Shown: positions 1-6,517 of the stretch, piece after piece
Layout of the letters: each line of letters opens with the position of its first letter
Numbering within the stretch: position 1 is the stretch's first letter
Source: JBHEMK01 sp046262635
GTDB taxonomy: Bacteria; Actinomycetota; Thermoleophilia; Gaiellales; Gaiellaceae
Reading direction: 5' to 3'
Length of the DNA stretch: 25,830 nucleotides
Assembly: GCA_046262635.1 (NCBI GenBank)
Contig: JBHEMK010000062.1
Coordinates: 1 to 25,830 of the forward strand
Program-made: the position numbers and the translations under genes
The notes under the pieces: model-generated
What the model saw: the letters and a program-made list of their open reading frames with translations, nothing else
What the model was told of the DNA's origin: nothing
The model's database searches: none

Positions 1-564
1 GAGATCTTCGCCGAGCGCGTCCGCGGGCTGATCGCGCCCGGAAAGGAACACCCCGAGTTCTGGTTCCACACGCATGAGACGGCGCACCGGCTCGGGATTC
101 CGACGCACTGCACGATGCTCTACGGGCACGTCGAGACCTACGAGGAGCGGGTCGATCACCTGCTGCGGCTGCGCGACCAGCAGGACCGGACGGGCGGCTT
201 CCTTGCCTTCGTCCCGCTCGCATTCCACCCGGAGAACACAGTCTTCGAGCGGCGCGGCTGGCGGTTCACGACGGGCGCCGACGACCTGAAGGTGATGGCC
301 GTGTCGCGCCTGCTGCTCGACAACATCCCGAACATCAAGGCCTACTGGATCATGATGGGGATGCCGCTCGCCGCCGTCGCGCTCCACTTCGGCGCAAACG
401 ACGTGCAGGGCACTGTCGTGCGCGAGCAGATCTTCCACGCGGCGGGCGCGACGACCGAGACCGAGCAGAAGGTCGACGAGCTCGTGCGCTTCGTCCGCGC
501 TGCGGGGCGCATCCCCGTGCAGCGAGACACGCTCTACAACGAGGTGCGCCGGTGGGAGGCCTGA
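1..564 (+). CDS. mqnE: Aminofutalosine synthase MqnE, C-terminal part
   Basis: Partial gene: the frame is open from the first base of the window and ends at TGA 562-564, so only the last 187 residues are visible. MqnE is a radical SAM enzyme that joins the enolpyruvyl product of MqnA to adenosine-derived carbons from SAM to give aminofutalosine, in the cytoplasmic futalosine route to menaquinone. The cluster-binding Cys motif lies upstream of the window. Visible family marks are THCTMLYGHVE near the barrel end, the LDNIPNIKAYWIMMG segment, and the C-terminal end VQRDTLYNEVRRWE. The closely similar end of mqnC (1441-2544) shows both belong to one superfamily; the sequence FVPLAFHPENT and the position ahead of mqnA favour MqnE over MqnC. 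First gene of an mqnE-mqnA-mqnC run. Confidence 0.9.
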   Translation, partial: EIFAERVRGLIAPGKEHPEFWFHTHETAHRLGIPTHCTMLYGHVETYEERVDHLLRLRDQQDRTGGFLAFVPLAFHPENTVFERRGWRFTTGADDLKVMAVSRLLLDNIPNIKAYWIMMGMPLAAVALHFGANDVQGTVVREQIFHAAGATTETEQKVDELVRFVRAAGRIPVQRDTLYNEVRRWEA

Positions 565-566
565 CC

Positions 567-683
567 GTGCTCCGCCCTCGCAGCCCGCGGCCCGCCCGCG
601 TCGGCGCTGCGCTCGTGCGCGAGCCGGAAGAAGTGTCCGGGGCCGCGCGAGCGCGCCTCGTCCGACTCGGGGGGCCGGCGTGA
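567..683 (+). CDS. Possible 38-codon spacer ORF between mqnE and mqnA
   Basis: A GTG two bases after the mqnE stop opens 38 codons (reading VLRPRSPRPARV...RLVRLGGPA) that end at TGA 681-683, overlapping the mqnA GTG start as GTGA. The layout would allow translational coupling from mqnE to mqnA. The product is Arg/Ala/Pro-rich, has no domain I recognise, and no clear ribosome-binding site precedes it. High-GC DNA is often open by chance, so this may just be spacer. Confidence 0.15.
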   Translation: MLRPRSPRPARVGAALVREPEEVSGAARARLVRLGGPA

Positions 684-1444
684 TCCGGCTCGGACGCATC
701 TCCTACGTGAACATGGCGCCGGTCTTCTACCGGGTCGACGCGGAGGTCGAGGAGATCCAGGGCGTGCCGACGGAGCTCAACCGCAGGTTGATCGCAGGCG
801 AGCTCGACGCCGCGCCGATCTCGTCGATCGAGTACGCCCGCAACGCGGATCGGCTGCGGCTGATGCCCCGCCTCTGCGTCGCCTCCGAGGGCGCGGTCGA
901 CTCGATCCAGCTCGTCTCCCGGCTCCCGCTCGCGGAGGTGCGCACCGTCGCCGTCACCCCCGAGTCGGCGACCTCGGTCGTCCTGACGAGGGTACTGCTT
1001 CCGCATGCGGCGCAGGTGCCGCTCGGCGAGGAGGCCGACGCCAAGATGCTGATCGGCGATGCCGCACTGAAGTCAGCGTTCGAGGATCCGACACCGCACT
1101 ACGATCTCGGACGCCTCTGGCTGGAACGGACGGGCCTGCCGATGGTCTTCGCCGTCTGGGCCTGCCCCGAGCCGACCGCTCCCGGCCTCGTCGAGCTCGA
1201 GGACGCGCTCGTCGACTCGCTGCGCCTCGCCCGGGCCGAGCCGGAGAAGCTCGCGTTCGAGGCCAGCGAGCGCTACGGCTACCCCCCCGGCTTCCTCGCA
1301 CGCTACTTCGAGAAGCTCCGCTACCGCTTCGGGCCGCGCGAGCGCGCCGGCCTCTACACCTTCCTCGAGCTCGCCCGCGACGTCGGTGAGCTCGCGGCCG
1401 TCCCCGAGCTGCGGTTCGTGACTGAGGCCGCTCCCGTCGCATGA
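680..1444 (+). CDS. mqnA: Chorismate dehydratase MqnA
   Basis: 254 residues from GTG 680; a G-rich stretch just upstream (ggggggcc) can serve as ribosome-binding site. MqnA converts chorismate to 3-enolpyruvylbenzoate, the first step of the futalosine menaquinone pathway. It belongs to the periplasmic-binding-protein-like fold but works in the cytosol, and no signal peptide is visible. Family marks are the N-terminal RLGRISYVNMAPVFY, the GELDAAPISSIEYA segment, the VAVTPESATSV loop of the second lobe, and LGRLWLERTGLPMVFAVWA. Length is slightly shorter than, but within range of, the family. The stop TGA 1442-1444 overlaps the ATG of mqnC as ATGA, so mqnA and mqnC are probably translated in a coupled way. 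Confidence 0.95.
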   Translation: MIRLGRISYVNMAPVFYRVDAEVEEIQGVPTELNRRLIAGELDAAPISSIEYARNADRLRLMPRLCVASEGAVDSIQLVSRLPLAEVRTVAVTPESATSVVLTRVLLPHAAQVPLGEEADAKMLIGDAALKSAFEDPTPHYDLGRLWLERTGLPMVFAVWACPEPTAPGLVELEDALVDSLRLARAEPEKLAFEASERYGYPPGFLARYFEKLRYRFGPRERAGLYTFLELARDVGELAAVPELRFVTEAAPVA

Positions 1445-2544
1445 GCGTCTTTGCGCCCGATCGAGTCAAGGAGATCCTGGCAAAGGCCGTCGAGGGCGAG
1501 CGGATCGCCGACGCCGAGGCACTCGCGCTGCTCGAGTCGCGCGACCTCGTCGCGGTCGGCCGCGCGGCGAACGAGGTGCGGAACCGCAAGCACGGCCCGG
1601 ATCGCGTGACCTTCATCATCGACCGGAACCTCAATTACACGAACGTGTGCGTGACCGACTGTGACTTCTGCGCTTTCTACCGTCGGCCCGGTGACCGCAG
1701 CGAGGGCTACCTGCTGCCGCAGCCGGTCATCTTCAAGAAGATCGAGGAGACGCTCGCGCTCGGCGGCACCGGCCTGCTGATGCAGGGCGGCCACCACCCT
1801 GACCTCGGGATCGACTACTACGAGGATCTCTTCCGCTCGATCAAACAGCGCTACCGGATCCACCTGCACGCACTCTCGCCGCCCGAGATCCAGCACATCG
1901 CCCGGCGTTCGCGGCTGACGATTCCGGAGACGCTGACCCGTCTCCGTGACGCCGGTCTCGACTCCATCCCTGGCGGGGGGGGCGAGATCCTCGTCGACCG
2001 CGTGCGCGACGTGATCGCTCCCAAGAAGACGAAGGCCGGCGAGTGGCTCACCGTGATGCGGCATGCGCACCGCCTCGGCATCTCGACGACCGCGACGATG
2101 ATGTACGGCCATGTCGAGACAGTTCCCGAGCGAGTTGAGCACATGCACCGGATTCGTGAGCTGCAGGATGAGACCCGCGGCTTCCGCGCGTTCTTCTCCT
2201 GGACCTTCCAGCACGACGGCAACCGGCTCGGCGACAAGGTGCCGCGCGAGACGATGCCGACCTCCTTCGACTACCTGCTGACGCAGGCGGTCTCTCGGAT
2301 CTATCTGGACAACGTGCCGCACATCGGCTCGTCGTGGGTCACGCAGGGCAAGAAGATCGGCCAGGTGGCACTGGGCTTCGGGGCCGACGACCTCGGCTCG
2401 GTGATGATCGAGGAGAACGTCGTCAGCGCTGCCGGTACGACGTACCGGACCTCCGCGGAGGAGCTCGTCCACCTGATCAAGGCGTTCGGCAAGACCCCGG
2501 TCCAGCGCGACACGCTGTACCGCGAGGTCAAGGTCTGGAACTAG
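1441..2544 (+). CDS. mqnC: Cyclic dehypoxanthine futalosine synthase MqnC
   Basis: 367 residues, ATG overlapping the mqnA stop. A radical SAM enzyme that cyclises dehypoxanthine futalosine, forming the second ring of the menaquinone naphthalene precursor. The 4Fe-4S site is the CX3CX2C in NVCVTDCDFCAFYRR, near residues 71-78. Further marks are GGTGLLMQGGHHPDLGIDYYE, DSIPGGGGEIL and ATMMYGHVET. The C-terminal half repeats many positions of MqnE (LDNVPHIGSSWVTQG, PVQRDTLYREVKVW), as expected for these paralogous enzymes. The alternative MqnE assignment is disfavoured because MqnE is already present upstream and the PGGGGEIL motif is typical of MqnC. The later genes mqnB and mqnD are not in the window. 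Confidence 0.95.
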   Translation: MSVFAPDRVKEILAKAVEGERIADAEALALLESRDLVAVGRAANEVRNRKHGPDRVTFIIDRNLNYTNVCVTDCDFCAFYRRPGDRSEGYLLPQPVIFKKIEETLALGGTGLLMQGGHHPDLGIDYYEDLFRSIKQRYRIHLHALSPPEIQHIARRSRLTIPETLTRLRDAGLDSIPGGGGEILVDRVRDVIAPKKTKAGEWLTVMRHAHRLGISTTATMMYGHVETVPERVEHMHRIRELQDETRGFRAFFSWTFQHDGNRLGDKVPRETMPTSFDYLLTQAVSRIYLDNVPHIGSSWVTQGKKIGQVALGFGADDLGSVMIEENVVSAAGTTYRTSAEELVHLIKAFGKTPVQRDTLYREVKVWN

Positions 2545-2558
2545 CTCGACCGAGCTAG
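2541..2558 (+). terminator. Palindrome over the mqnC stop, probable terminator
   Basis: Bases 2541-2558 form a perfect inverted repeat: CTAGCTCG, two bases, CGAGCTAG (7 bp stem with a 4-base loop in RNA). The mqnC stop TAG (2542-2544) lies inside its left arm. There is no T-tract, which is common for high-GC actinobacterial terminators. It sits exactly where the mqn operon should end, although an mRNA-stability role or a binding site is also possible. Confidence 0.5.
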
Positions 2559-2606
2559 CCGGCACGGGGGATCGGGCGCGGCCACCGCGGGGCCGACAAC
2601 ATCCCC

Positions 2607-2723
2607 ATGAGGCGCGCGACCGCAGGACTGATCCAGCGGGACTGGGCCCGTCGGCTCCTGGCCGTCTACGCGGCGATCATGCTCTGCGCCGTGCTCCTCA
2701 TCGGCGGAATTCCCCGCTTCTAA
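2607..2723 (+). CDS. Possible 38-residue single-pass membrane peptide
   Basis: ATG 2607 opens 38 codons ending at TAA 2721-2723. The peptide has a basic, amphipathic N-terminus (MRRATAGLIQRDWARRLL) followed by about 17 hydrophobic residues (LAVYAAIMLCAVLLIGG) and a short PRF tail. This is the shape of a small inner-membrane protein with its N-terminus in the cytoplasm. No strong Shine-Dalgarno sequence is visible and I do not recognise the family. TAA is an unusual stop among these genes, and the DNA just after it is unusually AT-rich (ctaattctaat), consistent with a gene boundary. Confidence 0.35.
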   Translation: MRRATAGLIQRDWARRLLAVYAAIMLCAVLLIGGIPRF

Positions 2724-3036
2724 TTCTAATCCGTCCCCTCGGGCTTGGGAACGGCGGACGGTGACGAAAGTTCCCGGGCGGCCGAGCGATCGTCTGGTCG
2801 CACGGCGCCGGCCCGATCGTCGTCTCACACCCGTCGCTGAACACGTAGAAGCCGACGACGGAGAAGAGATACGTCGTCCGCCTCAGTACGCGCGAGAGTG
2901 TGTAGGCGGCCCTTCTTGTCGGTTGTGACCAGTGCGTATGGCTTCAGAGCGGCCAACGTCGGCTTGGCAGCGGCGAGCAGGACGGCGACGACCTCGCATC
3001 GCTGTCCGGCTGATCCCGGTACCCTGGCGCGGGGTC
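2724..3036. other. Intergenic stretch, nothing convincing
   Basis: About 310 bases between the small peptide ORF and the chosen start of the phosphodiester-glycosidase-like gene. It holds an AT-rich patch at 2721-2732 but no promoter I could defend, no tRNA and no clear hairpin. The frame of the next gene stays open back to GTG 2932 or ATG 2938, but the extra 33-35 residues are Arg-rich and do not look like protein. Confidence 0.4.
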
Positions 3037-4767
3037 GTGTTGCGCCGCGTTCTGATCGCTGCCGCTCTGCTCGCGGGCCTGCTCGCGCCGCCGGCGGCCG
3101 CCCAGATCGGCGAGCACGCGCTGCTGATGCCGGGTGTCACCTACGACCGCGAGGTCGAGTTCACGCCGCACGGCCCGGTCGTCCTCCACGTGATCACGGC
3201 GCCGAAACCGGACGGGAGCTTGTACCAACTCGCCCCGGTGCTCTCGAACGATGCGGTCGTCGCCACCGACCGGCTGACCGCGATGGAGAAGTCGCTGTCG
3301 ACTCAGGCGACGGTCGCGGGGGTCAACGGCGATTACTTCGAGTCGAACCCGGGGGACCCCAGCGGGATCGTGATCCGCAACAGCGTGCTCGACAGCCCGC
3401 CGCTCGCCGGCCGGTCGAGCATCGGCGTCGGGGCCGACGGCACCGTCCAGGCCGCGCGCGTCGCCTTCTCGGGGATCTGGAAGGGAACGGGCCAGCGGAG
3501 GCCGCTGACACTCAACCGGCCGCCGGCGGCCGGGCCGGTCACCCTGTACACGTCCGCCTGGGGCCCCGCCACGCCGCCGGAGCAGAATGTCGTCGCCGAC
3601 GTAATTCCCTCGCTGCCACCGACGCGGCCGAACGCCGACCTGATCGGCACGGTGTCCCAGGCCGCCACGGCGGGAGGCGTCGCGATTCCGCCCGGCGGCG
3701 CCGTCCTCGTCGCCCGCGGCGGCCAGGCGCCGATCCTCGCCCGCGACGCGCCCGCGGGAACGACGGTCTTCCTCCGCCTGTCCCTGACCCCGGACTGGAG
3801 CGGCCTCGCCGGAGCGATCGGCGGCGGCCCGGTGCTCGTCCAGGGCGGCAAACCGATCTTCCGCGCCAAGGAGGCTTTCGGCCCGGGGCTGCTCAATCCG
3901 CGCGCAGCGCGCTCAGCGGTCGGCCAGCTCGCTGACGGGCGGATCCTGCTCGTGACGACAGACGGCGGCACGGCGGGCTACAGCGTCGGGATGACGAACT
4001 TCGAGCTCGCGCTCGCGCTGGTGCGCCTCGGCGCGGTCACCGCGTGCGCGCTCGGAAGCGGCCAGCCGGCCTCGATGTCCTTTGACGGGTCGCTGTTGAG
4101 CAGGCCGGCGGGCCTGGGCGAGGCCCCGATCGCCGACGCGCTCGCACTCCTCTACACCGGCGTCTACATCCCGGCGTTCGACCCGGTGATCTCGCCGAAC
4201 GGTGACGGCGTTGAGGAGACGCTCGCCCTGACGTACAAGGTCGTCCACCCCTCGACGGTGACGGCGACGATCAGCGGCGACGGCGGCCGGCAGGTACTCG
4301 AGACCGGGCTGCAGCAGCCGGGGCTGCACACCTTCACCTTCGACGGCAAGCGTTCGGACGGCTCGGCGCTGCCGGAAGGCGGCTACCGTTTCTCGGTCGT
4401 CGCGACCGACGACACCGGGCGAACCTCGAGCGCCCAGCGCCCCTTCGCGCTGAACGACACCCTCGGCGCGCTCGCGACGTCTCCTCCCCTCGTCCGGATC
4501 ACGGGAACCCGGCACGCCGTCCTCGCAGTCACGTTCACGCTGGCCCGTCCGGCGACGGTGACCGCGACCGTCGAGACGCGCTCGGGCATCGTCGTGCGCA
4601 CGCTGAACTCGACGACGCTCCCCGGCGGGCCGCAGAAGCTGCTCTGGGACGGCCGCACAGCCGCGGGGACGCGTGCGTTCGACGGGGCCTACCTCGTCCG
4701 CGTCCGGGCGGACAACGCGATCGGCCACGTCGAGCTGACGCAGCCCTTCACGGCCCGCCGCGGTTAG
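3037..4767 (+). CDS. Secreted phosphodiester glycosidase-like protein with FlgD-type Ig domain
   Basis: 576 residues from GTG 3037, chosen because it puts a classic signal peptide first (MLRRVLIAAALLAGLLAPPAAAQ, likely cut after AAA). The middle (about residues 75-370) looks like the NAGPA/DUF2233 phosphodiester-glycosidase domain: GVNGDYFESNPGDPSGIVIRN early, GAIGGGPVLVQGG centrally, and ARSAVGQLADGRILLVTTDG followed by a region where actinobacterial homologues have a Gly-rich catalytic core. The C-terminal part begins DPVISPNGDGVEETLAL, the calcium-binding-like opening of FlgD-type Ig modules, and continues with two beta-rich repeats (FTFDGKRSDGSALPEGGYRF and LLWDGRTAAGTRAFDGAYLV). It probably acts outside the cell on a glycan phosphodiester; the substrate is unknown. 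Starts at 2932 or 2938 are possible but less likely. Confidence 0.8.
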   Translation: MLRRVLIAAALLAGLLAPPAAAQIGEHALLMPGVTYDREVEFTPHGPVVLHVITAPKPDGSLYQLAPVLSNDAVVATDRLTAMEKSLSTQATVAGVNGDYFESNPGDPSGIVIRNSVLDSPPLAGRSSIGVGADGTVQAARVAFSGIWKGTGQRRPLTLNRPPAAGPVTLYTSAWGPATPPEQNVVADVIPSLPPTRPNADLIGTVSQAATAGGVAIPPGGAVLVARGGQAPILARDAPAGTTVFLRLSLTPDWSGLAGAIGGGPVLVQGGKPIFRAKEAFGPGLLNPRAARSAVGQLADGRILLVTTDGGTAGYSVGMTNFELALALVRLGAVTACALGSGQPASMSFDGSLLSRPAGLGEAPIADALALLYTGVYIPAFDPVISPNGDGVEETLALTYKVVHPSTVTATISGDGGRQVLETGLQQPGLHTFTFDGKRSDGSALPEGGYRFSVVATDDTGRTSSAQRPFALNDTLGALATSPPLVRITGTRHAVLAVTFTLARPATVTATVETRSGIVVRTLNSTTLPGGPQKLLWDGRTAAGTRAFDGAYLVRVRADNAIGHVELTQPFTARRG

Positions 4768-4776
4768 GGTTAGCGC

Positions 4777-5457
4777 GTGCTCGCAAGCCTCTCCGGGTCG
4801 GCGACCTCGCAGGTCGCGAGCCACGGCGTCTATGCCGTTTTCCTCCTCATGGCGATCGACGCGGTCTTCCCCGCGGCGAGCGAGCTCGTGATGCTCTACG
4901 GCGGAGCCGTTGCCGCGGGTGCTTTCACGGAGCATGTGACGCTCTTCGGGGCGAAGCTCGGCTTCGGCTGGCCGGCCTATCTTGCGATCGCGCTGGCCGG
5001 CACGCTCGGCTATCTCGTCGGCTCGATCATCGGCTGGTGGATCGGGCGCTACGGTGGCCGCCCGCTGCTCGAGCGGCGCGGCAGGTTGCTCCACGTCAGC
5101 CCGGCCAACCTCGAACGTGCCGAGCGCTGGTTCGAGCGCTGGGGTGTCTGGGCCGTGTTCGTGGGCCGCGTGACGCCGGTGATCCGCTCGTTCATCTCGA
5201 TCCCGGCCGGGGTCTTCGGGATGCGGCTCACGTCGTACACCGCCCTGACGGCGGTCGGCTCGGCTATCTGGGCCTTCGGGATCGCGGGGGCGGGCTGGGG
5301 GCTCGGGACGAGCTACAAGCGCTTCCACCACGACTTCGGGTATGCCGAATACGTCGTCGCGGCAGGAGTTCTGGTGCTCGCGGCCGCTCTGATCTGGCGG
5401 AAGATCCGCTCCACTACACTAGAACGCCGTGGCGATGCCAGAGATCCCGCTGACTGA
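4777..5457 (+). CDS. DedA family membrane protein
   Basis: 226 residues from GTG 4777, nine bases after the preceding stop. DedA proteins are polytopic inner-membrane proteins linked to membrane homeostasis and, in studied members, to undecaprenyl-phosphate or phospholipid recycling. The family signature FVGRVTPVIRSFISIPAGVFGM is present near residues 128-149, as is the acidic N-terminal SELVMLYGGA segment and the GYLVGSIIGWWIGRYGG helix. About five hydrophobic segments can be drawn. The 3' end overlaps the start of the aminotransferase gene by over 20 bases, so the two are probably co-transcribed. A lipid-carrier recycling role would suit a neighbourhood that makes glycans, but that is inference. 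Confidence 0.9.
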   Translation: MLASLSGSATSQVASHGVYAVFLLMAIDAVFPAASELVMLYGGAVAAGAFTEHVTLFGAKLGFGWPAYLAIALAGTLGYLVGSIIGWWIGRYGGRPLLERRGRLLHVSPANLERAERWFERWGVWAVFVGRVTPVIRSFISIPAGVFGMRLTSYTALTAVGSAIWAFGIAGAGWGLGTSYKRFHHDFGYAEYVVAAGVLVLAAALIWRKIRSTTLERRGDARDPAD

Positions 5458-6517
5458 CGTCCAAGCGCAGTATGCCCCGCTGATCCCGCAGCTCGAGAAG
5501 CGCTTCCGCCGCCTGCTCGAGTCAGGCTTCTTCATCCGCGGCCCCGAGTTCCACGCATTTCAGGAGGAGGCGGCCGTCTACCTCGGCGTCCCTCGGACGA
5601 TCGGGGTCGCCAACGGCACGGACGCGCTCGTGCTCGTGCTCGACGCGATGGGGATCGGGCCCGGCGACGAGGTGATCTGCCCGGCCTTCACCTTCTACGC
5701 AACGGCCGAGGCGGTCGCTCGCCGCGGCGCGACCCCGGTCTTCGCCGACATCGACGCGGCGACGCTCAACCTCGACCCGGCTGACGTCCAGCGCCGCCTG
5801 ACCGGGCGGACGAAGGCGCTGATTCCCGTCCACCTGTTCGGCCGCCCCGCGCCGCTCGACGAGCTCGTTGCGCTCGGCGTCCCGATCGTCGAGGACGCGG
5901 CGCAGGCCTGGGGAGCGCGGGGCATCGCGACAACGGGCGCCGCCTCGACCTTCAGCTTCTTCCCGACGAAGAACCTCTTCTGCCTGGGCGACGGCGGCCT
6001 CGTCGCCTGCACCGACGAGGAGCTCGCCGACCGGGTGCGGCTGCTCGCCTTCCACGGCTCGTGCGACAAGACCACCTTCGACCTCGTCGGCTACAACTCC
6101 CGCCTCGACGAGCTGCAGGCCTCGTTCCTCCGGCTCTTCCTCCAGCACATCGACGAGTGGAACCGGCTGCGCCGCGAGGCGGCCGCGCGGTACGTCGAAC
6201 TCGGGGTCGGGGAGCTCTGCACGCCGCCGGAGGACGAGCCCGGCCACGTCTACCACCTGTTCGTCTGCCGCTCGCCCGAGCGGGACCGCATCCGAGCCGC
6301 GCTGACGGCTGCCGGCATCGGCACCGCGGCCTACTACACGACGCCGCTGCACCTGCAGCCGGCGCTGCGGTTCCTCGGCTGGAACGAGGGCTCGCTGCCC
6401 GAGACCGAGAAGGCCGCGCAGGAGAACTTCTCGCTGCCGCTCTGGGCCGGGATCGACGGCGCGACGCAGGAGCGGGTGGTCGAAGCCGTCCGCAGCGCAG
6501 TCCCCGTGCCGCGGTGA
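5435..6517 (+). CDS. DegT/DnrJ/EryC1/StrS sugar aminotransferase
   Basis: 360 residues from ATG 5435 (GTG 5429 would add two). A PLP-dependent fold-type I enzyme that transfers an amino group, usually from glutamate, onto a keto-sugar nucleotide. Visible marks are IPLTDVQAQY at the start, VANGTDALVLVLDAMGIGPGDEVICPAFTFYA, the VEDAAQAWGA Asp that contacts the PLP ring nitrogen, and FSFFPTKNLFCLGDGGLV with the PLP lysine. The C-terminal TAAYYTTPLHLQPA is typical. Its stop overlaps the next gene's GTG as GTGA. The next gene is a 4,6-dehydratase of the PglF/WbpM class, so the pair most likely makes a UDP-4-amino-4,6-dideoxy-sugar, as PglF and PglE do for bacillosamine. The exact sugar and carbon position cannot be read from sequence. 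Confidence 0.92.
   Translation: MPEIPLTDVQAQYAPLIPQLEKRFRRLLESGFFIRGPEFHAFQEEAAVYLGVPRTIGVANGTDALVLVLDAMGIGPGDEVICPAFTFYATAEAVARRGATPVFADIDAATLNLDPADVQRRLTGRTKALIPVHLFGRPAPLDELVALGVPIVEDAAQAWGARGIATTGAASTFSFFPTKNLFCLGDGGLVACTDEELADRVRLLAFHGSCDKTTFDLVGYNSRLDELQASFLRLFLQHIDEWNRLRREAAARYVELGVGELCTPPEDEPGHVYHLFVCRSPERDRIRAALTAAGIGTAAYYTTPLHLQPALRFLGWNEGSLPETEKAAQENFSLPLWAGIDGATQERVVEAVRSAVPVPR

Noticed and set aside
6061..6513. Upstream extension of the 4,6-dehydratase frame
   Set aside because: This part is read in a shifted frame over the aminotransferase gene and is Arg/Ala-rich; GTG 6514 gives the family-typical N-terminus.
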